Shown one piece after another: positions 11,211-26,000 of a stretch of DNA of 64,000 nt. The DNA comes from Cercis canadensis (taxonomy: Eukaryota; Streptophyta; Magnoliopsida; Fabales; Fabaceae), in the NCBI GenBank assembly GCA_003255065.1, contig QAOA01005271.1:1358869-1422868 (forward strand). Reading direction: 5' to 3'. The position numbers were made by a program, and so were the translations under genes. Positions within the stretch are counted from its first letter, which is position 1; each line of letters starts with the position of its first letter. A model generated the notes under the pieces. That model was not told where the DNA came from and did not search any database. It saw only the letters and a program-made list of their open reading frames with translations.

Positions 11211-13909
11211 CTGAAAATACAGGTAATAGACGATTCAAGAACCGAATCAAATAACATACAAAGTCAGTGCCTTGTCTCTCTCTAACAAACACAAGGAAAT
11301 AGGGTCAAGGAAAGACAGAAAATTCAAGCGTTGTACAATTCAAACCGCCCAAATCAGTACAAAATTAAGAATAGAGGTTCCCTAGATCTGAGGCAACCCA
11401 CATCAGCCATTGAAATCTCACCGGGTTATTCTCTCTTGTTATTTTCAGGCGTCAACTACACCACCCTCTCAATGATTTAGAACGAGAGGCATATAATGGG
11501 TCTTGTCAATTCCCACCCACTTTTTGCCACTGCTATCTCCGGTTACCTATGCCTATGCCTAGATTTCTCTAAAAACAGTGAGAGACACAGAGAAACGAAG
11601 TTAGCAATTCTGAGTCGCTCACCTAGGGAAAATATTGCGTGTAAGAGTGAGGGAAGGGAATGGCGAGGCGAGGAAGAGAAAGTTCTGCAAGCATGTGCAG
11701 TTATTGGTTGTATATCCCACTCGTAGAAACAAGGCGCCATTAGAAGAAAAAAAATTTGGTACTAAAAAGGAAAAAAAACGAAATTAGAATTTTCTTCATC
11801 AATGTTTTTCTTTTAAACAAAGTTTTTTGGTGAAAATAAATTAATCCCCAAGAGATTTTTTTTTTTTTGTAGATCCCAAGAAATTCCCAACATCTTACAT
11901 TATATGTATCCTTTCATAAAAGGGAAAAAGGAAAGGAAATTTTGCAAGCTTTCTATTTGTCCCCTTGCTGTATGTTGCATGAATTTGGCATATAAGTTTA
12001 TTATTTTAGTTATAAAATTATAAATTATTAAAAATTTTATAATACTACATAAATATGTTATATTACATATATATGTAATTTTTATATTTTATTAAATATA
12101 AAATATAATTTATTTTATTTTTTAAATAAACTTAAAAATAATTTATTTTTACACATATCATTCATATATTAATTATTTGTATATTATAATTAATTATTTA
12201 ATCTTTAAAAAAATTTATATTATAAGTAGGATTGACTTGTAAAATAATTTGTACTATATTTTATATAGAAAATATATAAAATTTAATAAAATAAATAAAA
12301 AAAATAATCTTTATAATTTATTCTAGTTATGATATTGAATAATTTTATTATAGTTTAATTCTTAAGTTGAGTTGGTGACATTATATCATTATAAATATGC
12401 TTAATGAGGTTTTTCTCAATATGTTTATATCACTAACACAAGATGTATACGTGAAAGTCATTCTAATCATAATCTCTCTCATCCATTATGCCCTTTTTAT
12501 ATATGTTTTACAAAATGTCCTATTACTTTATTCTATTTTTTGGCTCTTATTTTTCTTCCCTTCATATATTAATAAAATGAAGAAAGCCAGTATGAGAAGG
12601 CTACGTGAGAGGTAGGAAGATGACGTGGAGGAGGCAGGCGTGAGGATCGAGGAGGGAGTCCCCATCCTCTAGGGTAGATGTACGAAACGAAAGTAACAAC
12701 CAATTTCTTGGGAAAAGAAACAGAATATTACTGTATTTAGAATTTTAGAATCAGAGAATTGAGATGCATGAACTGAACTCACAAAGTCTTATTATATTAT
12801 TAGTATAATAAAACATTAAACCGTGACAGTTGACACGTAAACATAAAATTGCTCCAAAGGGCCAAAAAAATATCTTGGTTTCAGATTCTTTTGCCTTTAG
12901 TTTTGTGCCGAAAGCCATCACACCAGCCTCAACCCCTTGCCTTTGTCGCCACGTGTTCTCTAATATCTATCGCGGGTCCTGACCAACCGACCATATTGTT
13001 TTCATACCTGCAATACCCCTCTCTCTCCTCTCCTGTCTTTTTCCTATCTTAACGCCAATAATAATAAGAAGGTGGTGATTGGTGAAGGAATCAAATGATG
13101 TTCATACACTTTGCTGTAAATAATTCTAGTAACAAGTACACCTAATATAATTAATTTAAATATCTTTTAAAAAATTAAGATTTTAAATTCAAATTCACAT
13201 TCCTATATCTTCAATTAAAATTTTTAACTCTATTTATTTATATAAAAAAAAAAACAAAAATTCAGGCAGTATGATATCATATAATATAAATTTATCCCAA
13301 TCACAAAAAAAAATATAAATTTATTATATGATGAGAAATGATAAAAAATAATAGTCATTTCCTTTTTAGGATAAACGTATGTAGCATGAGAAGTTTTTGA
13401 ATTGATATCATCACGAACTGATATTGTGAATCATGGTGCCCTTATCAAGACATGTGCCAAGTTTGAAATTAAGACCACCTATAAATTATTTATATCTCTT
13501 ACCATTACAATACACTTAATAACTTGTTATAATCCAAATAATGGATTGAAGTTCGAAAAATGTATTTTAAATGTGTCTTAGTGTATCGAGACAAGCGAGT
13601 TAATATGTACATGATTGCACGGCCTAGAGGGTAGATACTCAAACAATCCAACGACTCAAGTCTTATATATTCTGATATATCAGTAATTTAATCTACGACC
13701 ATAAAAAAAAAAAAAAGTCAAATGTTATTTTCTTGCATTTTATACAACTAATGTATATAGCTTTATTAAGAACTGATGATATTTAACAAAGTATTAAATA
13801 ATACATTTATGGTATTACAAAGTTTATTTATTTCCTTTCTTTTTTTATTCCTCTTCATCCTTATTTGGTGCTAAAACCAAATTAACCCTTATTTTCTTTT
13901 GGCCACGTG
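11211..13909. other. Upstream region of the PP2C gene and AT-rich spacer
   Basis: 11211-11750 is less AT-rich and probably contains the first exon and core promoter of the PP2C gene (minus strand). 12000-12400 is almost pure A/T. 12600-13060 is again mixed in composition and contains several ACGT elements. I found no coding exon. Confidence 0.45.
12603..12956. promoter_or_regulatory. Cluster of ACGT (ABRE/G-box) elements upstream of the PP2C gene
   Basis: Four ACGT cores occur within 354 bases: TACGTGAG (12602-12609), GACGTGG (12622-12628), CACGTA (12834-12839) and, on the minus strand, ACACGTGGC (12948-12956), which matches the ABRE consensus bound by AREB/ABF factors. Clade-A PP2C genes are known to be ABA-induced through such elements. 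The cluster is about 1.4-1.8 kb upstream of the likely 5' UTR exon, so the link is an inference. Confidence 0.4.
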
Positions 13910-15079
13910 ATAAAACCAAACTCAAATCTGTTTTCGCTTTAGTAAATTATGAATGATCAATATTGTTTCTTTTTAGCAGATTTTTCCTTCCTTGGCCTAG
14001 TCTTTTTCTCATAAGCAAAGCTGAATTTTTTTTCTTGGACTAATAGATAAAATTTGTAAACATATCCTATAAATGTATCAATAGGCATTTAGCCCATTTG
14101 TAATATAGTGGGCTACCTTTTCATGTTGAGCTCATTAAAACTCAAGGGCTCTTAGCCCAAGGGTCGCCTTACCTGCCCTTAGGCAGGAGAGTTAGCAAGG
14201 TTGGGCTTCAAGTTCAATGATTTCAGCCTTCCCCTCCTCCATTTCTTGTAGAAAAAAGAAACAATTAAAGAAATATTTAGACACTTCATAGATAAACGTA
14301 ATAGAAAAACAATCAATTTCGTAACTATTTAAACACTATCTAAATTTTACCAAACGAAAACACTACCTAAACATAGCCCCACTAGCATTAAAACCATGGG
14401 ACCTTTGCTGTTTTCCCATTTGGGCCAGCGTTTCCTGTTGCCTTACTTTGAAGACCGAAAGGAAAAGAATAAAGAAAAGGACTATTTTTCCACNATAAAA
14501 CCAAACTCAAATCTGTTTTCGCTTTAGTAAATTATGAATGATCAATATTGTTTCTTTTTAGCAGATTTTTCCTTCCTTGGCCTAGTCTTTTTCTCATAAG
14601 CAAAGCTGAATTTTTTTTCTTGGACTAATAGATAAAATTTGTAAACATATCCTATAAATGTATCAATAGGCATTTAGCCCATTTGTAATATAGTGGGCTA
14701 CCTTTTCATGTTGAGCTCATTAAAACTCAAGGGCTCTTAGCCCAAGGGTCGCCTTACCTGCCCTTAGGCAGGAGAGTTAGCAAAGGTTGGGCTTCAAGTT
14801 CAATGATTTCAGCCTTCCCCTCCTCCATTTCTTGTAGAAAAAAGAAACAATTAAAGAAATATTTAGACACTTCATAGATAAACGTAATAGAAAAACAATC
14901 AATTTCGTAACTATTTAAACACTATCTAAATTTTACCAAACGAAAACACTACCTAAACATAGCCCCACTAGCATTAAAACCATGGGACCTTTGCTGTTTT
15001 CCCATTTGGGCCAGCGTTTCCTGTTGCCTTACTTTGAAGACCGAAAGGAAAAGAATAAAGAAAAGGACTATTTTTCCAC
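13910..15079. repeat. 584-bp direct duplication around the N at 14494
   Basis: 13910-14493 is repeated at 14495-15079 with a single inserted A. The right copy starts immediately after the N. Non-coding content. It looks like an unmerged contig overlap. Confidence 0.85.
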
Positions 15080-17028
15080 TAGAACTTAGATGCCAAGACA
15101 GAATATTTGCTCTTCAAGAAGAATGCTTTTTATTTTAGAGTGGTTTAACATTAGTATCCCAAGGTACTGCCAAATCAAACAAATCTCACGGGCTATAGTG
15201 GCTAATTAGCAGTTGCTATGCCTTCGATTGAGCTCTCCCTTAAGCATCAAATAATTGGGATGTTCATGTTCTTGTGCGTTTGGAAGGATTTAAAACACAT
15301 CAATTACAGAGGAAAAGGGGAGGCTATATGTCCATCCTACTCTATTGAAGTGCTTTTTCAAATGTATCCATCACTTTATATTTCTTTTTATGCATTCAAC
15401 TATACATCAAGATAGACAGAACACAAATCTCATATACCGAGGAGGCATCCCCAGAAGGAGGTAGAGCAGAAAGTTTTCTGAAGTTAGAATGCTGATAGAT
15501 GAATGAACATCCTTCAACTGATGCAATCATTATATCAAATCTCCCCATCGGACAAATTTATTTTCAATGCAAGTGAAGTTATTCTTGCATTTGAAAGCGC
15601 ACTACAAAATTGAAACTAAATACTTGATACAATCATATTTGAAATAAGCTGAAACCTTAAAACTTCTTGCCCATAAATGCATTATTGATGAGTTTGAAAA
15701 CACGGAAGCAACTCACAATTTAACATGAAGTCAGTATGAAGCAAATTTCAGGTTTCAGCAACACAAAAGAGGTAACTATGTAGAGGAAGGCAAGGTCAAA
15801 GAGGAAGATGATGATGCAATATACATGCTATTTATCCACGGATAAAATCCAGATGATTTGAACCTCTGATGTCCCAAGGAATTTAATCATAGCACTCTTC
15901 TAAAAAGATCAGACCTAAACAAAAGAAAGATGGGAGTCAGGAAAAGCTGGCAAGGATTCAAAGCTTACCTCCCACTATGAAAGCAACTGCAACTCAATCA
16001 TGTTTCGGAAAAAAACACTGTCGCATATTAATGTCTCATAAAGATGGATCCTGCCAAGAATATTTGAGATTAGTTTCCAACAAGATGCCGCTGCAATCTT
16101 CACAGGTTGTAATGTACCGGCTAAGGGATCCCTGAAGTCAATATCAACTAGAAGGATATTAGTAGTTCCTGCAATCTGGCATAAGCTTCAATTTTTAAGT
16201 TATTACAAGATCAGGTCAAATGCGTAATTCATATTCACTTCCAAAAACAAGTGGAAAAAACAAAAAAATATTCGACATGCAGCTAGTAAATCTGATATCA
16301 GATAGCCTGAGAGATGATAAATAACCTGAATCCTTCTCCTGTATCCAATATAGCATAAGATGGAGAGCAACTGGACAATGAGCAAAGAGCAATACTCAAT
16401 ATTAGCTGATGAAAACAAGCAACGATTAAATTGCCATATCAGTTATTACTTTTGCCCCTCATAATCAGGGGAATCTAGTTGAACACCTGAATCAAACTAC
16501 CGCAGTGAACAACTTGCACTGCATCGTAAAGAATATATCTGCAAAAAGTAAAATGCTAAAAGAAAAACTGTGTTCCATGTGCCTGGGGAGAAAGAGGAGG
16601 GGCGGGGGGGAAGATGGATGGAAGGAACACTAATACAGTTAATGGTCAGCCAGATGCCATTCAGAAAATGAAAAGCTGATTTTATTAGAAATATTAAATG
16701 TATGTACAAGAGGTCTTGTTCTCTGATTTGTAAGAGCTACAACCAGAATACAGTGTTTGCTAAGATATAATCACTAGGAATACTAACTTGTACCTTGAAC
16801 AAAAAGATCTTTACAGTCGAAGTCACGAACTTTAAGATGAGCAAAATCTGAAACATCTCGAAAGGTCACTCAAAAACAACTTGGAGAGGAGGAGTCTACC
16901 AAAGAATCTATAACCTAATTGTGGAAAGGATAGCCATAAAACCATCCCATGTAACTAGCCATTTCTTAAAGGTACTTTGTTTCCTTTGTCACTGGTATAA
17001 TGAACAGGACTATACAAAGAAAGCAACT
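15080..17028. other. 3' flank of the 1311-residue gene
   Basis: No supportable coding exon on either strand. The part next to 17028 should be 3' UTR of the minus-strand gene. Minus-strand AG/gtaag-like donor sites (for example near 15968) hint that the 3' UTR may be spliced, but I cannot show it. Confidence 0.4.
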
Positions 17029-20000
17029 TTAAACCATCATATTCAAGTCTGAAAGGTCATCCATTGGGATTTCAAGGCCCATAAAGTCATGATCTTGCAA
17101 TCCATCGTCATCAATATTCAACCATGAACCAAGATCCTGACCTTGGTCATCAAGGTCATCAGGAACACCAAGTACATCCATTCCAGGAAGCTGAAGGTGG
17201 GACAAGTCAATAGACTCAGAGTCATCCAATCTGCCCAAGCCAAACTCATCCTTCTCCTTGGCATTGCTATTAGTAGTCATTTCATTGGACTTTGAAACAG
17301 AAGGCAATACTGGTTTTGGTTGCTCTGATAGCTTGCCAAGGAGGCCATTTACAGAAACAGAATGCTGAGTTGCTTTCTGCTTTGGCTTTGTTTTAGATTT
17401 TCTTTCTCCCTTAGCACTAGATAACGCTGGCCTACCAACTTTGGTGGTTCCGTTTCTGGATAGTATCTCTCTGCTGTGCCCCTTTCCATCTCTGTCCCTC
17501 TCACTTCTCTTTCCTTTTGCACTGCTTGATAGAGAAGTTCCAATGCCTGATGGGGCACTCGGAGTGCCTATAGCACCACCAACATCATCAAGAGACAATT
17601 CCCTCTTCTTCACCCTATTTGACCAAAGATCTTCCTTCCCACTAGTTTGTTCAGATGAATGGTTTATAGTTGGAAGCACATCTGACGAATTGAGATCATG
17701 GTTATCCATATTCTGACTGAATTGTGAAGGGCTCTGCTGTGAACCCATGGAAGCTACATAAAGAAAGAAACAAATAAATTAGAAAAATAAAATCTGAAGT
17801 GCGCTACATAAAAGGGGAAAAAGAGAAAGCAAGAAAACCTAACAAAACAGATGGGACAAACAAGATGGCAAAAGCAGTTAAAGTCAACTGAGAATGTTGA
17901 CTTAAATGGTCACTTTGAACATGGCTGGAGATAGAAGAAACAGAGTCGTTTAGAGCGTTTAGCCCAGAAGGTAATGAAGAAGATACCTGTTCTTGCTTCC
18001 AAAGAAAGGGAAGAACCATATGGTTTTGTGGATTCACCCTCCATGCCATCTGCTTGTCGAACAATACTAAAGCGGGAAGATGCAGAAAGAAGCATATCCT
18101 TGAATAAAGGCTCACTGAAGCAGCTCTTGCCTGTATCTTCAAATTGATGGCATCGTTCCAAAGTTCGTTTAACAAATGCCAAGGCAGCTTGCTTGGCCAC
18201 TTTGTTACTTGAACTTTTCCCACCAGATGAACTAGGACCCCAACAAGCCTGTCAATCAATTATTGTCAATTCACTCTCCAATGACTTAATTATAAGATAC
18301 AGAAAGCATTTTTAAATATGATAGCCTCTACTAGGCAATGGAGGGTTCTACTCTTTTTCCCTGACAATTTAATTATTTCAAATAAGAAAATAAGGAAAAG
18401 TATGAGAATGATTTTGTGTTCTCTTACAAAAAAATTAGAAAAGATCAAATATTTCATGAATCTGATTGTGAACAGCGTAGTAATGGTTTCTTCAGAATTG
18501 CTCTTTCCTATAGTGAATTATAGATTTTCATCCAGTAAAAAATCCTACCCTCCATTGAAGTCTTATGAAAACACTAAGATCACCTTCGTTTATGCATGTA
18601 CAATACCTTTCCAGTAGCTGCATTTAAGGGTACACACTTCCCAAAATATCATCCTGAACATTTTAATGTGTCTCTTTTTCTACTTTTTATTTTTTTCTTC
18701 TCTCTTATACCAGGAGAATCTATAGGAAACAGACCATTTCCTCACTCTGAATCCATACTACCTACTGTTAGTCTAATATAAAGATCTTGGGCTTTTCAAA
18801 AAACTTTTGCAATACAACTGTTGGTCTTGGGGTGCTTCCTACAAATATTCATCTTAAAACCAAAAACTAGATAATATAGAAAAAGTGGAACTGAATGTTA
18901 TGAAGGTTACCATGTACTTCTCATAAGCCATAGCAATGAGTTTGTCTAGAGCACGTTGTTCAAAATCCCTGTTAGAACAAGAAAAATATATATTTCCACT
19001 CAGAATAATGACACACAAAGGTTAAGTGAAACATATAATCAGGATATAAAAGGCAGTGCAATTACTTTTCTTGAAGTTCTTTTGTCACTGAGGCAGACTT
19101 CAACAAGCCCTCTAGCAAGCCTTTCTTCTTGGAAATCTATTTCATAAATGAAAATAAAATTATTAAGTGAATTAAATCAGAGCAAAATTAAATTTATTGA
19201 ATGATATGTATAGATTAGATCTGTCTGTAGTTCTACATATCATCATTTATTTATATAAACAGAAAATATTTTTTCTTTTTTGGCTTCCCAACAATATATA
19301 AATATTCATTTGCGGAAAAATTACATAATTTCACAATTATGGAACAGGAATTTGGACAGTTAATACAGCATAACTTGGCTTCAGCGTCAATCAGTACCTG
19401 TCCTCGGTAATTCTCCTCTAACCTAGTGATGTCCTCATAAATTCCTTCATCATCTGCTTGTGACATGTCAGGCTTGAAAAAAAAAAAAAGGAAAAGCAAT
19501 AAGCATCATACATCAATATTAAATATTTAGGAAACAGAAAGAAGTAAATTTATGGGGTATCAATAAGCAGATTTCTGGCAGATTTACAGAGCAAACTAGA
19601 ATAAAACAATCTAATGGAATCTGATATTGATTGAAGCCAGTCCAATAACAAGACCATACTATAGAAAAATGAAAAAGAAAATAGCATGGGTGGTTGGGAA
19701 AGTAAGCTTACCACTGGTTCTGGGGAAATTCCAATGCTTTGAAGCTCCAAGAGAATCTTGTCATTTATATCCAAACTATCATATTGCAATTCTGAACAGG
19801 ACAAGCTAGCCATCAATGTTTTGTCTTGAAGTATACCATTTACAGAGTTACCAAAGTTTGAGCTCAACCCAGTTGTTGGAATACCAACTAGATCACTTTC
19901 AGTTTCATCATGTTCTGGCTTCCCAGATATCCTATAACCATTATAAGCAGAATGGCAAGCAAACTGAAAATTAGCTCTTGAGCGGTGATCCAAATTGTTC

Positions 20001-23000
20001 AATTCCAATTCCCCATCGGGATCAAACTCAGTTTCATAGGCATCAAACTTGACATCTTCGATTCCACTGCTGCAATCCTCCTCTGAGATTAAAGCAGCTA
20101 TAAGCCTTTGACAGAGGGGAATACCATAATGATCTCCGTTGGCCGGTAGTAACTGTTCTGGAATAATCCCATCACTCCTTTCAACACCAGGTCCAATATC
20201 TCTTTCACAACCAATTAACCCAAATCCATTAGTAATGGTTTCACAACCATCTATATTTGAAGGAACTGGCATTGGTGTTGGTGAGCTTGATTCAAGATTT
20301 CCCTGAAGGACAAGTGAAGCATTAAGAAAATATGAATAATTTGTTCATATGACAGGCTTGTATCAGAAATACACCACAGATCGAATAAGTTATGTTTCAA
20401 TCCTCAACAAGAAGATAATCTAATTTCTAAAATATTGGAGGAAGAAACATATTTTATTTAAAAAAAAAAAAATCAAACTATGAGAAAAGATGTAAGAAAT
20501 TAATGGAACATGTCAAATAAATGATGGCCATTGTTCAAGCAACATTAGGACATGAGAAAATTTTATGGTAAGAAATAATAAAACTCTAACTTAAAAAAAA
20601 GAAGAGAGAGGGGGGGGAAGCTCACACATCTATGCTAACATATGAAGAAATTTGTGGTGTAGAAATACTGACATCTAAAAACTTCTCTCTATTATGGATG
20701 GCAAACAAAACAAACACAGCCATATAAAAAACAATCACAATAAGGTTCTCCCAAATCCACCTTAGAGCATTTCAACAAGAGATAGCACAGCATTTTGCCA
20801 TCTAGTCATAGCACACCATTTTTCCATCTAGAGTCATGTAAACAAGCTTTAGGAGGCATCAAATATAGGACTGGTCCACATTATGTCATGTCATATCAAA
20901 CTACAACAGTAAATGATAAAGATCTGCTACATCATATCTCTACCACCAAATATAGATAAATCAAAAGGCATGATTCCATGTTTTTAACTAAGAGACACCC
21001 AACCATTCCATTATCATAGTAGCAATGACTATGGTACCAACAACACTATTGGATCCAATAGAACCTAACAAAAAGATCTAAGGATATGAAACAAACCTGC
21101 CAGAAGCAACAAGAATTTTGAGATATTGTCTTCTTCTATAACACTTACTTATGCAAGAACAGTTAAGAGACCAGAATTAATACTTAGAACTGTTACATCA
21201 TGACACCAACATAAAAATCTGGAGGCACTGTTGAACACTCACTTGAATTAGTGCAATGAGTCACATTTGCACTGATCCAACACAAATATAAAGAATAATT
21301 GAAATAACAAAATACTTTGTAATCGTTGGAAGAGACATGACACCAGTACCTTTTGCTTCCAGTAAGTAATATCCTCCTCAGATATCAAACCAAAGAAAGG
21401 CTCCATCTGCCTCCAGAATGGGCTGGAAAAGGCTCGAGCTGCAGAATAAAATTCAAACCCACTCCATGAGAGGCAAATATTTTAGGCTACAAAATATATG
21501 TAATACTTTAGTAAGAACAATACCAGAGTTAATAACACTGTTTACAGCAGCCAATAGCTCTTCATGCCCATCATCTGACCCAACTTAACAAATGAAACCA
21601 AAAGTGAATAATGAAATAAATGTATTACATATGAAAAGTTGAGTTCTGTAATTTTTCTGAGAGGCTTGAAACAGTACCAAGAAAATCAGCTGGTGCATTT
21701 AAAGCTGTATGCTTTTGACGTGTATACGCCTTACGATCAGAAAGTTTCCTGGTTGGCGGTCGACCTGCCTTGCTGCATGGGTTTCATAAAACTGTAAGAC
21801 TCCAATCCACTTGACCAAGCAATTCCATAAAAAGCACACAATGAAATATTATTTGCCAACTTGTCAAACAACTTAATATAGATATTTAGATAGGAGGCTT
21901 TTCACCTTTCATTCTTCTCAGATCCTAGTCTTGCACTTCTAAGTTGTTTTGCAGTCCCTATATTTCCAAGCTTTTCAGTCGTTGTTGGCATGATAGCCCT
22001 TGTGGAAGTAAAACCCCGTCCTGTCCTCCCTTGCCTCCGAACTCCCTCTCCATGTTCTTCCCCAGAAACAAGCTTGTTCTTTCTTGATGACAGGACTAAG
22101 TTAGACACCTTTTGAACATTTTGTCCAGCAGCTTTCTGATCTATCTCATCAGGTTTTCTGCCCTTATCTTTGGATTTGATCTCAGCCATCCCTGACTCTT
22201 CACTCTCAGATAAGGCAGCTGAAGATAAAGGATCACCTTTTAACTTAATTTGCTGAGGAGAACTGCCAACCAAACGTCTGGGAAATCCCATCCCAAGGTC
22301 ATTACCAGCCACATCAGAGGCAGCATCCAAAGCAGGAGAATCATCATTACTTGAAATAATGGGCATGAAATTTGTTCTTCTGGCAGTTCGGGAGCTTTTT
22401 TGTTGCCTCTGGCCAGCCCAGTGTGCAACAGGAGGTGAGGATGGCCGCGCTGATGCCACGCGTTTGCGATTATTAGTGCCAACACCAGCTGGGGGCTTTG
22501 TGGTACAATGAGACAGCTCCCAATCATTTGGAATGGCTGCTCTATGAACAACTGGTGACAACTTGGGGACAACTCCTGAACCTGATCGTGGAGCCCGAAT
22601 AGAAGTATTCAATTTTGTACTTGAGGTAGGGCTAGCTGAATCATCACGAGCAGTTCCTCTGCGAATGGTATGTAAACACTCAATCAATTAAGGAATACAT
22701 ATCACAAAGATTAAGGAAGCTTTTAATGCTAAATGCAAGGCTTCATAACATTTAAACTGAACAAAGGAACATCCTCATCAAAATAAGAAGAAACCAGGAC
22801 AAAAGCATCATAAAAAACAATACAGTCAGGGATAAAAAAGATTTCTTTCTGAAAGCAGAAAACAGAAACAGAAGAAAAAGGACTCAACATTTTGTGCTTA
22901 CTTGTTAACACCTCTTAAATTCACCCTTTCCTTGTCCGAACTAGCAGGACGATCTCGCTTATCAGTGACAAGGGAATTATTGTCTTGGTCATTTCTAGGG

Positions 23001-26000
23001 GTAGAGACACGTACACCCAACCCAGTCTGTTGAGAGATACCATCTGATTTTCCAACTCCAACAGTTCCATTAGAAACACCCGGCCTATACAAAGATAAAT
23101 GAAAATGTCATATTCATAGCCTAAATTATAGGGAAATAATTACAAGGCATTGAAATAAAGAAAGAAATCTTCCATCAAAGAGTTTAAAGCCATGATCCTT
23201 AAAACCACAAAGACCCTAGCAAATTTTCCCACAACACATTTGCTTTTCACTCTGTTTGAGAGCAAGTCTTCCACCCTTTACACCATATGGCAAAACCCCA
23301 AAGGAGTTGAATCCTTTGTTTTCTTTCTTTTTTACATATATGGTAATTTTTTTGGATTCTAACCATAAATGGCAGAAAATTTAACCAATCATCTCTGAAG
23401 AACAAAGATCCATACCCATCCATGTACAGAACAGAGAAATTCTTAACATATCAAGTACTTCCGCTGTTTGGCCTTTTAATAGCTGGCATTACATGAACAT
23501 GGCACCCATTAAAAAATTGCTAATTTTTAATTGTACTGGAAAAAGGAGTAATTCAAAAACCACATTTGAAGAACACAGTACAAATTCACAGTAAAGATAT
23601 AGTTGTACACTTTTGCATTGAGTATAACCATGAGTGCTTTACAGGAATCCATGACACCAACTGCTTCACCTACTATGCCTTCGTTATTTAATCTACCAAT
23701 AGGCATTAGATGGATACCTCACAGAGAACAAAGTGTTAATGCATAATTATATTTGGTTAGTACATTCACAATAAAGACAATACTCGAGCCCACAAAATGC
23801 AATGAGATTCTTTTTTAAGAAGAATATATTAAGAGAAGGAAGAAGGATACAAAGGAAGGAGGACCAGAGATCCTCCTAAAACAAGAGGAAAAAAAAAACC
23901 AGAGAAACTGATATAATCAGCTCAAAAGAGCTCTCCAATCCTCCTAAAACAAAATGAAATGAGGTGTAGCCATGCACACTTCAATGCTGATAGTGAGTGC
24001 TGAGGTTTTTTTTCTTAAATTCCAAAATAAATGTTACCTTGAAATCAGACCTATTACTTAAAAAAAGAAAGTGATACTGATAAGAGAAAGATGAAAGAAA
24101 CAGAAAACATAAAGCAGCAGAACTTCAATAGAAGACATAAGTTAATACCCTACCAAATAAGTCCTGCATTATCTATATGAACATTTTGCCTACCCTGTAA
24201 TCCTCAATGGGAAGCTCCGTGGCCAAAGGGATCACATAATAGTTAATTACTAATAATGATACTGACAAAATAAATTAAAAACTGTAGCTATTAAAGACTT
24301 CCAACAATTATAGCTACCAGTTACAGTGTCCATAGTTCCTCTATTTATTCTGAAGGGAGAGGTAGAACAAAATACCAAAGTTAATATGATAGTTAATTTT
24401 GTTTTAAAAATATATATATGATAATAAAAAAGGTAAACACTGATTCAATACCCATNATATACGATAATAAAAAAGGTAAACACTGATTCAATACCCATAC
24501 CTGAAAGCATGGGAATCATTACTCAATTTTGACCGAGCATCAGTAACAAGTCTTTGCTGCATTCCCTGTTTCGATTCCTGGTATACATCAACAGCTTTAG
24601 TTAATGCTGTACTTGGAGAACCATCTGGTTTGATGCCGGAACGCTTCTTCTTCATTTTTGACTTCTCCCAACCATCAACTCCAATAGGTAAAGTTCGATC
24701 CTCACCCTGAACTGCACCACTACCAGCAAGCCTTAGCATCTCCTTATCTCTATCTACAGTCCCAGATGGCCTGACAAGAGAATTAGTCCGCACATCCATC
24801 TACATTTATCAAAACCCATGTCAGTTTGCCTCAACAGGTTTTAATGCATACTGAGTTAATCTGAAATCTCAGTCTTGAAATAAAAGAAAGTACGAACAGT
24901 TATAAAGCAACAGGATGTATTCATATGCTTTATGACACCAGAAACACTGAAAAAGAAGACTATTCTATATTTCACTGATTTCATTTCAAAACGAAAAGTT
25001 TGGTTCATGAAATACATTAATACAAGTTCAATCTGAATGGCATATATGGAATTAGATAATAATGAAATCTATACAAATAAGGAATAAAAGGTAGTATATC
25101 CAACTAGAAAGTTTTGTAGGGTGGGGGGTTTCTAGCAGCCAACTTTTGCAAAGGCAAGCTAAACAGAAACATGTCTGCCATGCAAAACAGAGATGTGGAG
25201 AACACATGCATTAAAATATACTACTGTAAGCCATATAAATACCATCCAAAACCATGCAATGATAACTTAAAAACAAACTGAAAAAGTAACAATAGGAGGT
25301 CTTAAAAGAAGAGCGAGAAATTATGAAAAAACTAGCCAAGAAGCATGTATAAAAATCCAAGCCACATACCCTCCCATCAACCAAAGAAGTTCGAGTACGC
25401 TTATTTGGAATAACATTTTTTCCTCGTTCTTCTGACTTTTGCTGCTCAAGTTCAAAACCACTGGCATGACCTTGAACTCCAACCTTACCTATGCTTGGCC
25501 CCAATACTGAGCGGTCACTTAACATGACACCAGAACGGTCACTAGAAAGGCTTTCTGATCGAGATCTCTTCTTTGAAGATATACTTGGGAAATATGTGTT
25601 GAATACGGATAATGCTTCACTGAAAATTTTCACGCGTGCCCTGTTGAATAATGCAATGTTATAAAACAGCTATTACTTTAATTCAAGTAGCAAGACAGAT
25701 AAAAAACTACCTAGCCTTCACAGAGCTTTCACGTAAACCAAGCTTGACTCGTTTGATCTCTTCGGGTACTGGGGACGGCAGCAGCTTGCCTTTTGAAGAA
25801 CTAGATAGAGATTCATCAGGCGAAATCCCAAGAGCAACATTGACATGTCGTTTAAAATCCACTTGACGGATAACCGCAGCTACCGACTTTGGATCAAAAC
25901 GCAGGCCTTGGAGGAAGCTTGTTACATCCCCTTGTCCTACTGAAGAACTACTTCTTGACATGTTTGGAAGAGAGGATAGAATTGGATTTTCCATGCTCTC

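Noticed and set aside
13910..15079. Recent tandem duplication of 584 bases
   Set aside because: The copies are identical but for one base and are joined at an N, as at many other places in the window, so contig overlap explains them better.
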